Assembly: GCF_009932335.1 (NCBI RefSeq)
Contig: NZ_BLJF01000001.1
Location: forward strand, 2,790,001 to 2,854,000
From: Pseudomonas asiatica
GTDB lineage: Bacteria; Pseudomonadota; Gammaproteobacteria; Pseudomonadales; Pseudomonadaceae
Reading direction: 5' to 3'
Length of the DNA: 64,000 nucleotides
A program made the translations under genes and the position numbers. Below, in pieces: positions 19,185 to 27,292 of this stretch (the first letter of the stretch is position 1; each line of letters begins with the position of its first letter). The notes under the pieces were generated by a model. That model saw only the letters and a list, made by a program, of their open reading frames with translations, made no database searches and was not told where the DNA came from.

Positions 19185-19241
19185 GCATCGGCCCCGTCGC
19201 TGGTGTCCATTGATCAGTGACCTGATCGAGGCCTGCCAACC

Positions 19242-20264
19242 ATGCTTGACTGCCCCCTGCCGCGCACCCTGCACTACGTCGACGACAGCCAGCCGGGCCT
19301 GACCCGGCGGCGCTGGAGAGAGCGCTTCATCTACCTGGATGCCGACGGCCAACGAGTGCGCGACAGCGATACCCTTGCCCGCATCGCTGCACTGGCAATC
19401 CCACCGGCCTATACCGAGGTGTGGATCTGCGCCGACCCGCAAGGCCACCTGCAAGCCACAGGTCGCGATGCCCGTGGCCGCAAGCAATACCGCTACCACG
19501 CGCAGTGGCGCGAAATACGCGACCAGCACAAGTACGGGCGCATGCTGGCGTTTGCCCAGGCCCTGCCGAAATTGCGCGCACAGCTGCACGACCACCTTGC
19601 CCGGCCAGGCCTGGACCGGGAAAAGGTGATGGCGCTGGTGATCAGCCTGCTGGACCACACCCTGATCCGCATCGGCAACCAGCGCTACCTGCGTGACAAC
19701 CAGTCCTATGGACTGACCACCCTGCGCAACCGCCATGTCGAGGTGAAGGGCAGCAGCATCCGCTTCCAGTTCCGCGGCAAGCGCGGCGTCGAGCACAACG
19801 TCAGCCTCAACGATCGGCGCCTGGCCAACCTGCTCAAGCGCTGCATGGAACTGCCCGGCCAAGCGTTGTTCCAGTACCTGGACGACGACGGCCAGCGCCA
19901 TAGCGTCGGCTCCAGCGAGGTCAACCAGTTTCTGCAGCAGCTGACCGGTGCCGACTTCACCGCCAAGGACTACCGCACCTGGGCCGGTAGCAGCCTCGCC
20001 CTGGACCTGCTGAGGCCCTTGGCCTGGGAGCCCGAGAGCGAAGCCAAGCGCCAGGTCGCCGCCATCGTCCGTCAGGTAGCATCACGCCTGGGCAATACAC
20101 CGGCAGTGTGCAGGCGCTGTTACATTCACCCGGCTGTACTTGAACACTATGCCCTGGGGCGCCTGGCCAACTTGCCGAAGAACCGTGTGCGCAAAGGCCT
20201 GGACCGTGAAGAAGTAGCCTTGCTGTTATTTCTTCAGGCACTCGAGGAACAGGATGACCATTAA
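19242..20264 (+). CDS. DNA topoisomerase IB, poxvirus type
   Basis: A 340-residue bacterial homologue of vaccinia topoisomerase I. The N-terminal domain contains [20 protein letters not shown], and the catalytic domain has the conserved [26 protein letters not shown] and KDYRTWAGS segments with the expected Arg and Lys residues. The catalytic tyrosine is Tyr294 in [14 protein letters not shown]. It relaxes supercoils by a 3'-phosphotyrosine intermediate. Length is typical of the bacterial enzymes. It is close downstream of modC but functionally unrelated. Confidence 0.93.
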   Translation: MLDCPLPRTLHYVDDSQPGLTRRRWRERFIYLDADGQRVRDSDTLARIAALAIPPAYTEVWICADPQGHLQATGRDARGRKQYRYHAQWREIRDQHKYGRMLAFAQALPKLRAQLHDHLARPGLDREKVMALVISLLDHTLIRIGNQRYLRDNQSYGLTTLRNRHVEVKGSSIRFQFRGKRGVEHNVSLNDRRLANLLKRCMELPGQALFQYLDDDGQRHSVGSSEVNQFLQQLTGADFTAKDYRTWAGSSLALDLLRPLAWEPESEAKRQVAAIVRQVASRLGNTPAVCRRCYIHPAVLEHYALGRLANLPKNRVRKGLDREEVALLLFLQALEEQDDH

Positions 20265-20517
20265 CCCGGTCTATTCACACCATGATGCGAAGAAATTTCC
20301 CATTGGCCGCCAAGCCCCCTATTCTTGCCACCGAGCACCTTGGCCGACAAACCGCTGGCGGTTTGCTTCGGCACCTGCGACTGAAGACACGCAACAGAAT
20401 TTGTCTGTCGGGGAATTACTATCCGCCGAAAGCGTCTTTAATGAGAAGGAAGAGGGACAAGCTCCCGCCGCCGTGGCAACTAGCCCGACGGACTTTTACA
20501 TCACCAAGGAGAACTAC

Positions 20518-20715
20518 ATGCTGATACTCACCCGCAAGGTTGGCGAAAGCATCGTCATCAACGATGACATCAAAGTCACCATTCTGGGCGTCAAAGGGAT
20601 GCAGGTGAGGATCGGTATCGATGCACCGAAAGACGTCCAGGTCCATCGAGAAGAGATCTTCAAGCGTATTCAGGCCGGCAGCCCGGCCCCGGAAAAGCAC
20701 GACGACTCGCACTGA
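20518..20715 (+). CDS. csrA: Carbon storage regulator CsrA/RsmA family
   Basis: A 65-residue RNA-binding protein starting [20 protein letters not shown], with the conserved [17 protein letters not shown] and [11 protein letters not shown]. The Arg of VHREEI corresponds to the RNA-contacting Arg44. CsrA dimers bind GGA motifs in mRNA leaders and are titrated by RsmY/Z-type RNAs. The start is ATG 20518 with AAGGAGAACTAC upstream; an open frame reaching back to 20254 is not coding. P. putida has several paralogues (RsmA, RsmE, RsmI), and I cannot say which this is. The acidic/His tail (PEKHDDSH) is variable in the family. Confidence 0.93.
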   Translation: MLILTRKVGESIVINDDIKVTILGVKGMQVRIGIDAPKDVQVHREEIFKRIQAGSPAPEKHDDSH

Positions 20716-20760
20716 GCGACCTGCCTCAAGCCGCACGGACGCGCTTGATCGCGCCGCGCC

Positions 20761-21114
20761 TCAGGTGCCCAGCAGTTCGCGCACCTTGGCGATCATACAG
20801 TCCATGTCGAACGGTTTGTCGAACACCGCGGCGAACAGTTCCGGGCATCCCTGGTTGGCCTGCGCGCCACTCATGAGGATGACCGGCAACTCGCTCAAGG
20901 CCGGGTCTTCACGCATCGAGCGCACAAGCTCCTCACCGTTGAGCAGTGGCATCATGTAGTCGGTGATGACCAGCTGAACGCGCTTTTCCTTCAGTGCCTC
21001 CAGCGCCTTGTAGCCGTTGCTCGCCTTTTCCACCAGAAAACCCTCGTCCTCCAGGGCAAAACCGAGGATGTCGGCAATCAGGTACTCGTCATCGACGATC
21101 AGGATGGTGTTCAT
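20761..21114 (-). CDS. Single-domain response regulator
   Basis: A 117-residue stand-alone receiver domain. Asp8/Asp9 form the acidic pocket, Asp52 in VITDYMMP is the phosphoacceptor, Ser82 takes the Ser/Thr switch position and Lys100 in FDKPF is conserved. There is no output domain, so it probably signals by protein contact, like CheY or Spo0F. It starts 11 bases after the KaiC-like gene stop and completes the kinase-KaiC-regulator operon. ATG 21114 is used; the longer frame to 21171 overlaps kaiC. Confidence 0.92.
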   Translation of the reverse strand: MNTILIVDDEYLIADILGFALEDEGFLVEKASNGYKALEALKEKRVQLVITDYMMPLLNGEELVRSMREDPALSELPVILMSGAQANQGCPELFAAVFDKPFDMDCMIAKVRELLGT

Positions 21115-21125
21115 CGCCCGCCTCG

Positions 21126-22571
21126 TCACCCGCTCCCCTGCGGCACCGGCGTTCCCGAAAGCACACCGCAAGCGCCTTCGAACGCCTTGCGCAGGGTAAT
21201 GCCCTGCGGCCCGATCAGCAGCTCGTGCAAGGCAGGGTCATGGTGGCTGTCACGCACCTTGAGGATCGACAGCATGCGCCGCAGCTGCGAATCCAGCTCG
21301 ACGAAGCGCATCAGCATCAAGTTGTCGACGATGCTTGACAGGTCCGGGGCCGGGGCGCTGATTTCCGCGCCGAAAATGTCGCGCATTTCCCAGGTCAGCA
21401 TCACGCTGACATCGCGCGCGCGCAGTTCGCCGACCAAGGCGCGGAAAAACGCATTGAGCCGCGCCGGGTCGATGGCCAGGCGGCTGAACGCCCCCAGGCT
21501 GTCGATCAGCACGCGCTTGCTGCCTTGCGCTTCGACCCGCTCGAGCAGGCGCGCCCCGACCTGGTCCAGCAGGCCCTCGGTAGTCGGCTGCCAGCAAAGC
21601 TGCAGGATGCCTGCCTGCTCCATGGCTGCAAAATCGTAACCCAGCGACGCGGCCTTGATACGCAGGCGCTCCGGCGTTTCGTAAAAGCCGAAATGCAGCC
21701 CCGGCGCCTGCGGGCTGCTGGCACCGAGAAATGCCAGGCCCAATGACGTCTTGCCAATACCCGAGGGCCCGATCAGCAGGCTGACCGAGCCCGTGGCCAG
21801 GCCGCCACCGAGCATTTCATCCAGGGTCGCCACCCCGCTGCGGATGCGCTCCAAGGTGGCGCTGCCCGCCTGGCTGGGGTGGCTGAACAGTGACTCCAGG
21901 CGCGGGTATACATGCATGCCGGTTTCATCGATGAGGCATTCATGGCGCCCCGACAACGCCGCACTGCCCCGCGTCTTGCGCAGCTGGATATGACGCACGG
22001 CGCGGCTGCCAAACAGTTGCTCGCCCAGTTCGATCACCCCGTCGACCATCGTGTGCTCCGGGCTGCCCTCGTCCAGCCGGGCGCTGGTCAGCAGCAGCAC
22101 GGTGCAGCCCGCAAAGGCCGCATGGCCCTGTAGTTCAGAGACGAATTTCTTGGTATCCAGCGCGGTTTCCGCACGCACCCGGGCATTTAGCACGCCATCG
22201 ACGATCAGCAGGCTGGCCTGCTGGCGGGCGATTTCCTGGCGCAGCAGCCGTACCACGGCGTCCAGGCCTTCCTGCTCCAGGGTATCGAAGGCACTGACGA
22301 ACTGGATCGGATCACCTACCAGCGCCGGGTCGAAGAACTCCAGGGTCGCCAGGTACTGGAACAGCCGCTCGTGCGACTCGCTGAGCAAGGTGGCCACCAG
22401 CACCCGGCCACCACCGCGCACATGCCCGCAGGCCAGCTGATTGGCGAGGATGGTCTTGCCCGCCCCCGGCGGGCCCTGAATGATGTAGGACGCGCCAGCC
22501 ACCAGGCCACCCTGGAGCAACGCATCGAGCCCATCGATCCCCGTCACCAGCCGCCTGAGTGCCTGTGCCAT
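21126..22571 (-). CDS. KaiC-like tandem RecA-fold ATPase
   Basis: A 481-residue protein with two KaiC domains. Walker A motifs are GPPGAGKT (33-40) and GPSGIGKT (268-275). The C-terminal part of the second domain aligns by eye with cyanobacterial KaiC: DLSSIVDNLMLMRFVEL, then ILKVRDSHHDPALHELLI. The KaiC phosphosites Ser431-Thr432 would correspond to Ser412-Ser413. The catalytic Glu pair looks reduced to one Glu in each domain (LLSESHERL near 65; FYETPERL near 298). It lies between a PAS histidine kinase (6 bp away) and a response regulator (11 bp away). There are no kaiA or kaiB genes, so a signalling or stress role is more likely than a true clock. Confidence 0.9.
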   Translation of the reverse strand: MAQALRRLVTGIDGLDALLQGGLVAGASYIIQGPPGAGKTILANQLACGHVRGGGRVLVATLLSESHERLFQYLATLEFFDPALVGDPIQFVSAFDTLEQEGLDAVVRLLRQEIARQQASLLIVDGVLNARVRAETALDTKKFVSELQGHAAFAGCTVLLLTSARLDEGSPEHTMVDGVIELGEQLFGSRAVRHIQLRKTRGSAALSGRHECLIDETGMHVYPRLESLFSHPSQAGSATLERIRSGVATLDEMLGGGLATGSVSLLIGPSGIGKTSLGLAFLGASSPQAPGLHFGFYETPERLRIKAASLGYDFAAMEQAGILQLCWQPTTEGLLDQVGARLLERVEAQGSKRVLIDSLGAFSRLAIDPARLNAFFRALVGELRARDVSVMLTWEMRDIFGAEISAPAPDLSSIVDNLMLMRFVELDSQLRRMLSILKVRDSHHDPALHELLIGPQGITLRKAFEGACGVLSGTPVPQGSG

Positions 22572-22577
22572 GGTGTT

Positions 22578-23735
22578 CTACCTGTCGAGTTGGCTGTCCG
22601 TGTGCTGATAGATTGGCAAGTAAAGCTGCATGCAAGTTCCCCGGCCGGGCTCGCTGTCGACGCAAATGGCACCACCGCTCTGCCTGGCAAAACCATACAC
22701 CTGGCTGAGGCCCAGGCCAGTCCCCTTGCCAAAGGGCTTGGTAGTGAAAAACGGTTCGAAGATCCGCGGCAGTACCGCTGGCGCGATGCCCTCGCCGCTG
22801 TCTTCGACCTCGAAACGCACAAACCCGCCGTGCAGGCCCTCCACCTCACCGGTCAGCTCGACCACCTCGACTGTCAAGCCGATCCGGCCCTGCCCCGTGA
22901 TGGCATCGCGGGCATTGAACAACAGGTTGAGCAGTACCATCTGCAATTGCCCGGCATCCACCTCGATCAGGGGCAGGTCCGGTTGCAGCACCACCTCCAG
23001 GTCAATCGATCCAGGCAGCGCATGCTCCAGTAGACCACGGGTGGCGGCAACAAGGTTCGCCGGGGCGACGCAAGCCACATCAAGCTTGCGGTGGCGGGCA
23101 AAGCTGAGCAACTGCTGGGTCAGCTCGGTGCCCCGCTGCCCGGCATCGAGAATGTGCTGCAACATGCGCTGGGCGCGTGCCGGGTCCTGGGTGGCCAGCG
23201 CCAAGCGCGCCGAGCTGATGATGATGGTCAGCATGTTGTTGAAGTCATGCGCCAGGCCACCGGTCAACTGGCCGAGGGCCTCCAGCTTCTGTGCCTGGAA
23301 CAGCTGGGCGCGCACCGCGTCCAGTTGCAGCGCCGACTCGCGGCGGTCGGTGATGTCCCGGGTCACCTTGGCCAGGCCGACAATCTGGCCCTGGTCATCG
23401 CGAATCACATCCAGGGCGGCCAGCGCCCAGAACTGCGTGCCATCCTTGCGTACGCGCCAGCCCTCATCCTGCGCCTCGCCCTGCTCCAGCGCCTGGCGCA
23501 GCAAGCGCTCCGGGCGGCCCTCGGTGCAATCCTGCGGAGTGAAGAACAACGAGAAATGCTGGCCGATCACTTCATCGGCACGGTACCCCTTGATACGTTG
23601 CGCGCCTGCGTTCCACGACACCACATGGCCGGAAGGATCAAGCATGTAAATGGCGTAATCCACCACCGACTGAACCAGCTGTTCATAGCGTTGGGCAGTC
23701 ATGACAGGGTGATCGAGACAGTCAGCTGAAACCAT
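22578..23735 (-). CDS. PAS-domain sensor histidine kinase
   Basis: A 385-residue soluble kinase. An N-terminal PAS domain (about 15-130: YAIYMLDPSGHVVSWNAGAQ to VTRDITDRRE) precedes a dimerisation domain with the phosphorylatable His163 in GGLAHDFNNML and an HATPase domain with N-box LLNLLFNARDAI, G1 box VEDSGEGIAP and G2 box GTGLGLSQVYGFA. There is no transmembrane segment and no receiver domain. It is first in the operon with the KaiC-like ATPase and a single receiver protein. ATG 23735 follows GGTGGAGTTCGC. The PAS ligand is unknown. Confidence 0.92.
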   Translation of the reverse strand: MVSADCLDHPVMTAQRYEQLVQSVVDYAIYMLDPSGHVVSWNAGAQRIKGYRADEVIGQHFSLFFTPQDCTEGRPERLLRQALEQGEAQDEGWRVRKDGTQFWALAALDVIRDDQGQIVGLAKVTRDITDRRESALQLDAVRAQLFQAQKLEALGQLTGGLAHDFNNMLTIIISSARLALATQDPARAQRMLQHILDAGQRGTELTQQLLSFARHRKLDVACVAPANLVAATRGLLEHALPGSIDLEVVLQPDLPLIEVDAGQLQMVLLNLLFNARDAITGQGRIGLTVEVVELTGEVEGLHGGFVRFEVEDSGEGIAPAVLPRIFEPFFTTKPFGKGTGLGLSQVYGFARQSGGAICVDSEPGRGTCMQLYLPIYQHTDSQLDR

Positions 23736-23777
23736 GCGAACTCCACCGGCACAGCAGGAGGGAAAATATTGCGAGGT

Positions 23778-24053
23778 TCAACGCCCAGGCTCAACCAGCA
23801 CAAGGCTGATGCGCCGAGGCATCGCCACTTTCAGCAGCCACAAGCCGACCAGCAGGATAAGCCCTCCACCGGCCAGGGCCATCAGCCGCTGCGGTTGAGA
23901 GTGTTCGGCATCGAACCCAAGCATCAGCAGATAACCGCCCAGGCTGATCAGGCTCAGGTAGAGAAATGCCGCCAGCACGACGACCAGCACGAACAAAAGT
24001 CGCCACAATAGCCGTGGGTGCACTATACGCTCGGGAGTATCGGACAGAGTCAT
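23778..24053 (-). CDS. Small membrane protein, 91 aa
   Basis: From ATG 24053 it encodes 91 residues with two hydrophobic stretches (LLWRLLFVLVVVLAAFLYLS and RLMALAGGGLILLVGLWLLK) separated by a polar loop, and a basic/cytoplasmic C-terminal tail. It should be a two-span inner-membrane protein. No family recognised. It is upstream of the sensor kinase operon on the same strand, 42 bases before its start, so it may be co-transcribed. Confidence 0.72.
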   Translation of the reverse strand: MTLSDTPERIVHPRLLWRLLFVLVVVLAAFLYLSLISLGGYLLMLGFDAEHSQPQRLMALAGGGLILLVGLWLLKVAMPRRISLVLVEPGR

Positions 24054-24254
24054 CACCGCACACTCTTTGGATCCAATAAAAGGGCAACAGTGGCGTAATG
24101 ATAGCAAGGTGTCAATTGCCCATTCGATCGACCTTCATTCTGTTGATCATAGGCGCTGTGGTTGACTCAACTATAACAATGGGTTATAAAGCGCGCTTGA
24201 TTGCGAAGCCCTTCTGCTTAGAAGCGAGCTGGTCGTTACGGCCCCTTCAAGCGT

Positions 24255-24339
24255 GCGAGTGTGGTGGAATTGGTATACACAGCAGACTTAAAATCTGTCG
24301 GCGTGAGCCTTGCGGGTTCGAGTCCCGCCACTCGCACCA
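24255..24339 (+). tRNA. tRNA-Leu(UAA)
   Basis: A class II tRNA. The acceptor arms are GCGAGTG and CACTCGC with encoded ACCA, the D loop contains TGGTGGAATTGGTATACAC, the anticodon loop is CTTAAAA with anticodon TAA at 24289-24291, a long variable arm (GGCGTGAGCC) follows, and the T arm GCGGGTTCGAGTCCCGC is perfect. Confidence 0.97.
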
Positions 24340-24348
24340 AATTTCTTC

Positions 24349-24377
24349 GCAAAAGGCGCCCTCGCGGCGCCTTTTTG
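24349..24377 (+). terminator. Rho-independent terminator after tRNA-Leu
   Basis: AAAAGGCGCCCTCGCGGCGCCTTTTTG forms a GGCGCC/GGCGCC stem with a five-base loop and a T5 tail, starting about 10 bases after the tRNA. Confidence 0.9.
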
Positions 24378-24444
24378 CTGCCCGCCTGCAAGGTGTTGCG
24401 CAGCTGCTAGAGTGGAGCTTGAACCCGTCCACTGGAACGCCGCC

Positions 24445-24858
24445 ATGCGCTACTCCCTGTTCGATGGTCAACGCGACATCATTATCCTGATTGCCCGTGT
24501 GCTGCTGATGATCCTGTTCGTCTTGTCTGGCTGGGGCAAGCTGACCGGGTTCGAAGGCACGGTCGGCTACATGACTTCACTGGGCGCTCCTGCCCCCATG
24601 CTGGCAGCGGCAGTAGCCGTGCTCATGGAATTCGCCGTTGGCATCCTGCTGATCCTCGGATTCTACACCCGGCCGCTGGCCTTCCTGTTTGCGTTGTTCG
24701 TGCTGGGCACGGCGCTGCTGGGCCACCCGTTCTGGAACATGGTCGACCCTGAGCGCAGCGCCAACATGACCCAGTTCCTGAAAAACCTCAGCATCATGGG
24801 CGGCATGTTGTTACTGGCGGTAAGCGGCCCCGGGCGTTTTTCGGTGGACGGGCGCTGA
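24445..24858 (+). CDS. DoxX family membrane protein
   Basis: A 137-residue integral membrane protein with four hydrophobic segments. FVLSGWGKLTGFEGTVGYM is the typical DoxX motif after the first span, and the following AAAVAVLMEFAVGILLILGF and PLAFLFALFVLGTALLGHPFW are further spans. DoxX proteins are often redox- or respiration-associated but poorly defined. The gene follows tRNA-Leu and its terminator, so it needs its own promoter. It converges with the acidic small protein gene, one base between stops. Confidence 0.88.
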   Translation: MRYSLFDGQRDIIILIARVLLMILFVLSGWGKLTGFEGTVGYMTSLGAPAPMLAAAVAVLMEFAVGILLILGFYTRPLAFLFALFVLGTALLGHPFWNMVDPERSANMTQFLKNLSIMGGMLLLAVSGPGRFSVDGR

Positions 24859-24859
24859 G

Positions 24860-25057
24860 TCAGTCGTCTTCGCAGTCGTCGAACCAGGCTGGGTGACCAC
24901 GCTCTTCTTCATCAAGGTCATCCAGCGTTTCTTCGTCTTCCTCGATGTCATCCTCGACGCCTCGGGCATCGGCTTCTGCCTCAGTGTCGTCGTAGAGGAA
25001 TTCGTGATCAAGCAGGTGATCATGTTCGGGTTCGTGCAGGTCATCTTCGTCGCGCAT
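24860..25057 (-). CDS. Very acidic small protein, 65 aa
   Basis: From ATG 25057 (CCAGGAG upstream) the product has 65 residues, about half of them Asp or Glu (33), with several His near the N-terminus and a single Cys. It has no hydrophobic segment and should be soluble and partly disordered. Metal binding or an interaction with a basic partner is possible, but no family is recognised. The frame can be extended to 25105, but the ribosome site favours 25057. Confidence 0.7.
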   Translation of the reverse strand: MRDEDDLHEPEHDHLLDHEFLYDDTEAEADARGVEDDIEEDEETLDDLDEEERGHPAWFDDCEDD

Positions 25058-25181
25058 GCTGACTCCTGGGCTGGTGGCAGGCCTGTATAGGCGGATCGCC
25101 TGCACAGGTCAATGCATTACCGCTTAATGCTGGGTTAACCGGCCGGACCCAAGCTGCAGGCTCTCCCTTCAAACGTTGCTT

Positions 25182-25208
25182 GCCCGCCATACCCGGCGGG
25201 CTTTTTTA
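25182..25208 (+). terminator. Rho-independent terminator
   Basis: GCCCGCCATACCCGGCGGGCTTTTTTATT: a GCCCGCC/GGCGGGC stem with a short loop and a T6 tail. No gene lies immediately upstream on the plus strand. Confidence 0.88.
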
Positions 25209-25369
25209 TTGCTGCCACTCCCCCTGCGTCCAGTGCAGTGAAATCACATGGAACCCGGCCCATGCTGACCACACTCGAGCTGAGCCATGCATGACAAGTC
25301 CATCACCTGAGCTTCACAAAATGCTGACATCCCGCTGGGCACACTAACCCTGCTCCCTATGTTCTTACA

Positions 25370-25402
25370 GCCCGCCGCATCGTTGCCGCGGGCTTTTCTT
25401 TT
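25370..25402 (+). terminator. Rho-independent terminator
   Basis: GCCCGC-CGCATCGTTGCC-GCGGGC followed by TTTTCTTTTTG. It ends whatever is transcribed from the 160-bp gap before it. Confidence 0.8.
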
Positions 25403-25516
25403 TGTGGCATGCACAGTGCCTCTGACCATGACCTGAGGCAGTTTTACCGTATCGGCCCAGGGCTATGCTTAGCCGGCGATAAGCAAGCCCATTCGGAACA
25501 GGATACGGAGGCTCGT

Positions 25517-26527
25517 ATGAAAGCTGCTGTTGTTGCACCAGGCCGTCGCGTGGAAGTGGTGGAGAAAACCCTGCGCCCCCTCGAGCACGGTGAAGCGCTG
25601 CTGAAGATGCAATGCTGCGGTGTGTGCCACACCGACCTGCATGTGAAAAATGGCGACTTCGGTGACAAGACCGGTGTGGTGCTAGGTCACGAAGGCATCG
25701 GCGTGGTCCAGGCAGTAGGGCCAGGCGTCACCTCGCTCAAACCGGGCGACCGCGCCAGCGTGGCCTGGTTCTACCAGGGCTGCGGGCATTGCGAGTATTG
25801 CAACAGCGGCAACGAAACCCTGTGCCGCGAAGTGAAGAACTCCGGCTACACCGTGGACGGCGGCATGGCCGAAGCCTGCATCGTCAAGGCCGACTACTCG
25901 GTCAAAGTGCCCGACGGGCTCGACTCCGCTGCCGCCAGCAGTATTACCTGCGCCGGCGTCACCACCTACAAGGCGGTGAAGATCTCCAACATCCGCCCCG
26001 GCCAATGGATCGCCATCTACGGCCTCGGCGGCCTGGGCAACCTTGCCCTGCAATATGCCAAGAACGTCTTCAACGCCAAAGTGATCGCCATCGACGTCAA
26101 CGAAGAGCAACTGCGCTTCGCCAGCGAGATGGGCGCTGACCTGGTCATCAACTCACGCGCCGAAGATGCCGCCAAGGTCATCCAGGCCAAGACCGGTGGC
26201 GCCCATGCCGCCGTGGTTACCGCCGTTGCCAAGGCTGCCTTCAACTCGGCCGTTGACGCCCTGCGTGCGGGTGGCCGCCTGGTTGCGGTCGGCCTGCCGT
26301 CGGAAGCCATGAACCTGAACATCCCTCGCCTGGTGCTGGACGGTATCGAAGTGATCGGCTCGCTGGTCGGTACCCGCCAGGACCTGCAGGAAGCTTTCCA
26401 GTTTGCGGCGGAAGGGAAAGTGGTGCCGAAGGTGACTCTGCGACCGATCGAGGATATCAACCAGATCTTCGATGAGATGCTGGAGGGCAAGATCAAAGGG
26501 CGGATGGTGATTCAGTTCGAGGGGTGA
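25517..26527 (+). CDS. adhP: Zinc-dependent alcohol dehydrogenase AdhP
   Basis: A 336-residue medium-chain dehydrogenase of the AdhP/AdhA type. The catalytic zinc site is CGVCHTDLH with GHEGIG, and the structural zinc site is the four Cys in [15 protein letters not shown]. The NAD-binding loop [14 protein letters not shown] is present. It oxidises ethanol and other primary alcohols, or reduces aldehydes. ATG 25517 follows ACGGAGGCTCGT. It is a single-gene unit preceded by a terminator. Confidence 0.94.
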   Translation: MKAAVVAPGRRVEVVEKTLRPLEHGEALLKMQCCGVCHTDLHVKNGDFGDKTGVVLGHEGIGVVQAVGPGVTSLKPGDRASVAWFYQGCGHCEYCNSGNETLCREVKNSGYTVDGGMAEACIVKADYSVKVPDGLDSAAASSITCAGVTTYKAVKISNIRPGQWIAIYGLGGLGNLALQYAKNVFNAKVIAIDVNEEQLRFASEMGADLVINSRAEDAAKVIQAKTGGAHAAVVTAVAKAAFNSAVDALRAGGRLVAVGLPSEAMNLNIPRLVLDGIEVIGSLVGTRQDLQEAFQFAAEGKVVPKVTLRPIEDINQIFDEMLEGKIKGRMVIQFEG

Positions 26528-26692
26528 TGACCCATGTGCGCTGGCTGTTGGTGCAGCGCACACTACCCTGAAATGGGCGCGCCTTAGGTCCTGGTTTCAG
26601 GTAAGCGCTATGCTTGATACACGATTTTATCCAAGTCGTGGTTTGTAGTCGGTTCGCAAGCAGAAGACTGGCTAGCACATCGGAGTGAACGT

Positions 26693-26929
26693 ATGGGCAT
26701 CCGCAGCTTGGCGAAAAACCTGCCACCCGACCCGGACAATGACGGCTGGGTACTTGGATGGGGCGTACTGAGAGACCGGCATCCCTGGCATTTCGTCGAT
26801 GTGTTTGCCGACCAGAGGGCCGCCAGGGCCGAGGCGGTGCGCCGCGGGGTTGGCTATGTTGTGGAGTTCGGCTCGCACCGCCTGGGATCGGATGAATTCG
26901 TTTGTGGGATATCCCCGCCTGAAGGCTAG
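26693..26929 (+). CDS. Hypothetical protein, 78 aa
   Basis: A 78-residue protein starting MGIRSLAKNLPPDPDNDGWV, preceded by CGGAGTGAACGT. It has a mixed composition with several Trp and Gly, no signal peptide and no membrane span. The DVFADQRAARAEAVRRGVGY segment could be a helix. No family recognised. It converges with the small membrane protein at 26946. Confidence 0.6.
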   Translation: MGIRSLAKNLPPDPDNDGWVLGWGVLRDRHPWHFVDVFADQRAARAEAVRRGVGYVVEFGSHRLGSDEFVCGISPPEG

Positions 26930-26945
26930 CCTGTGAGTGGGTTCA

Positions 26946-27182
26946 TTATTGGTCTAAACGCCGCCGCGTCAGAAACAGTACCACGCCCAACGGTACGGCC
27001 AGCAACGCCAGCAGCTCTAAGTCAAAACCCAGGACCTGCTGCTGGCCGACGTTGAGGATTCCAACCAATCCCGCTGCCAGTAAAACCAAACCCAGCCACT
27101 TGCGTAGTAGGTATGGTTTTAGAAACTGAACGACGATCGCGCCTAGAATCAGTATGGCGACCGTTTGCATGATGTAGGGCAT
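26946..27182 (-). CDS. Small membrane protein, 78 aa
   Basis: From ATG 27182 (GAGGA seven bases upstream) it encodes 78 residues with three hydrophobic stretches: MQTVAILILGAIVVQFL, LGLVLLAAGLVGILNV and LLALLAVPLGVVLFL, ending in Arg-rich TRRRLDQ. A three-span inner-membrane protein of unknown function. Positive charges suggest a cytoplasmic C-terminus. A TTG at 27188 would add two residues. Confidence 0.65.
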   Translation of the reverse strand: MPYIMQTVAILILGAIVVQFLKPYLLRKWLGLVLLAAGLVGILNVGQQQVLGFDLELLALLAVPLGVVLFLTRRRLDQ

Positions 27183-27292
27183 GTGCAATTCCTCAGATCT
27201 TAATGACCAGCATCACGCCAGAGTGTTCTGGGCACCCACCTACCCGGCAGCACTACCTGAAGCCACAGCTATCTGCTTGGCCCTGACCGGCG

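Larger units (their letters stand above)
25058..25516. other. Gene-free 459-bp region with two terminators
   Basis: No convincing ORF. Two plus-strand Rho-independent terminators lie inside (about 25182 and 25370), 190 bases apart, with no coding sequence between or before them. This suggests at least one small transcript, roughly 100-200 nt, ending at either terminator. The last 100 bases should hold the adhP promoter. Confidence 0.5.

Noticed and set aside
18438..19901. A 487-codon minus-strand frame
   Set aside because: Antisense to modC and the topoisomerase IB gene; no motifs and no ribosome site.
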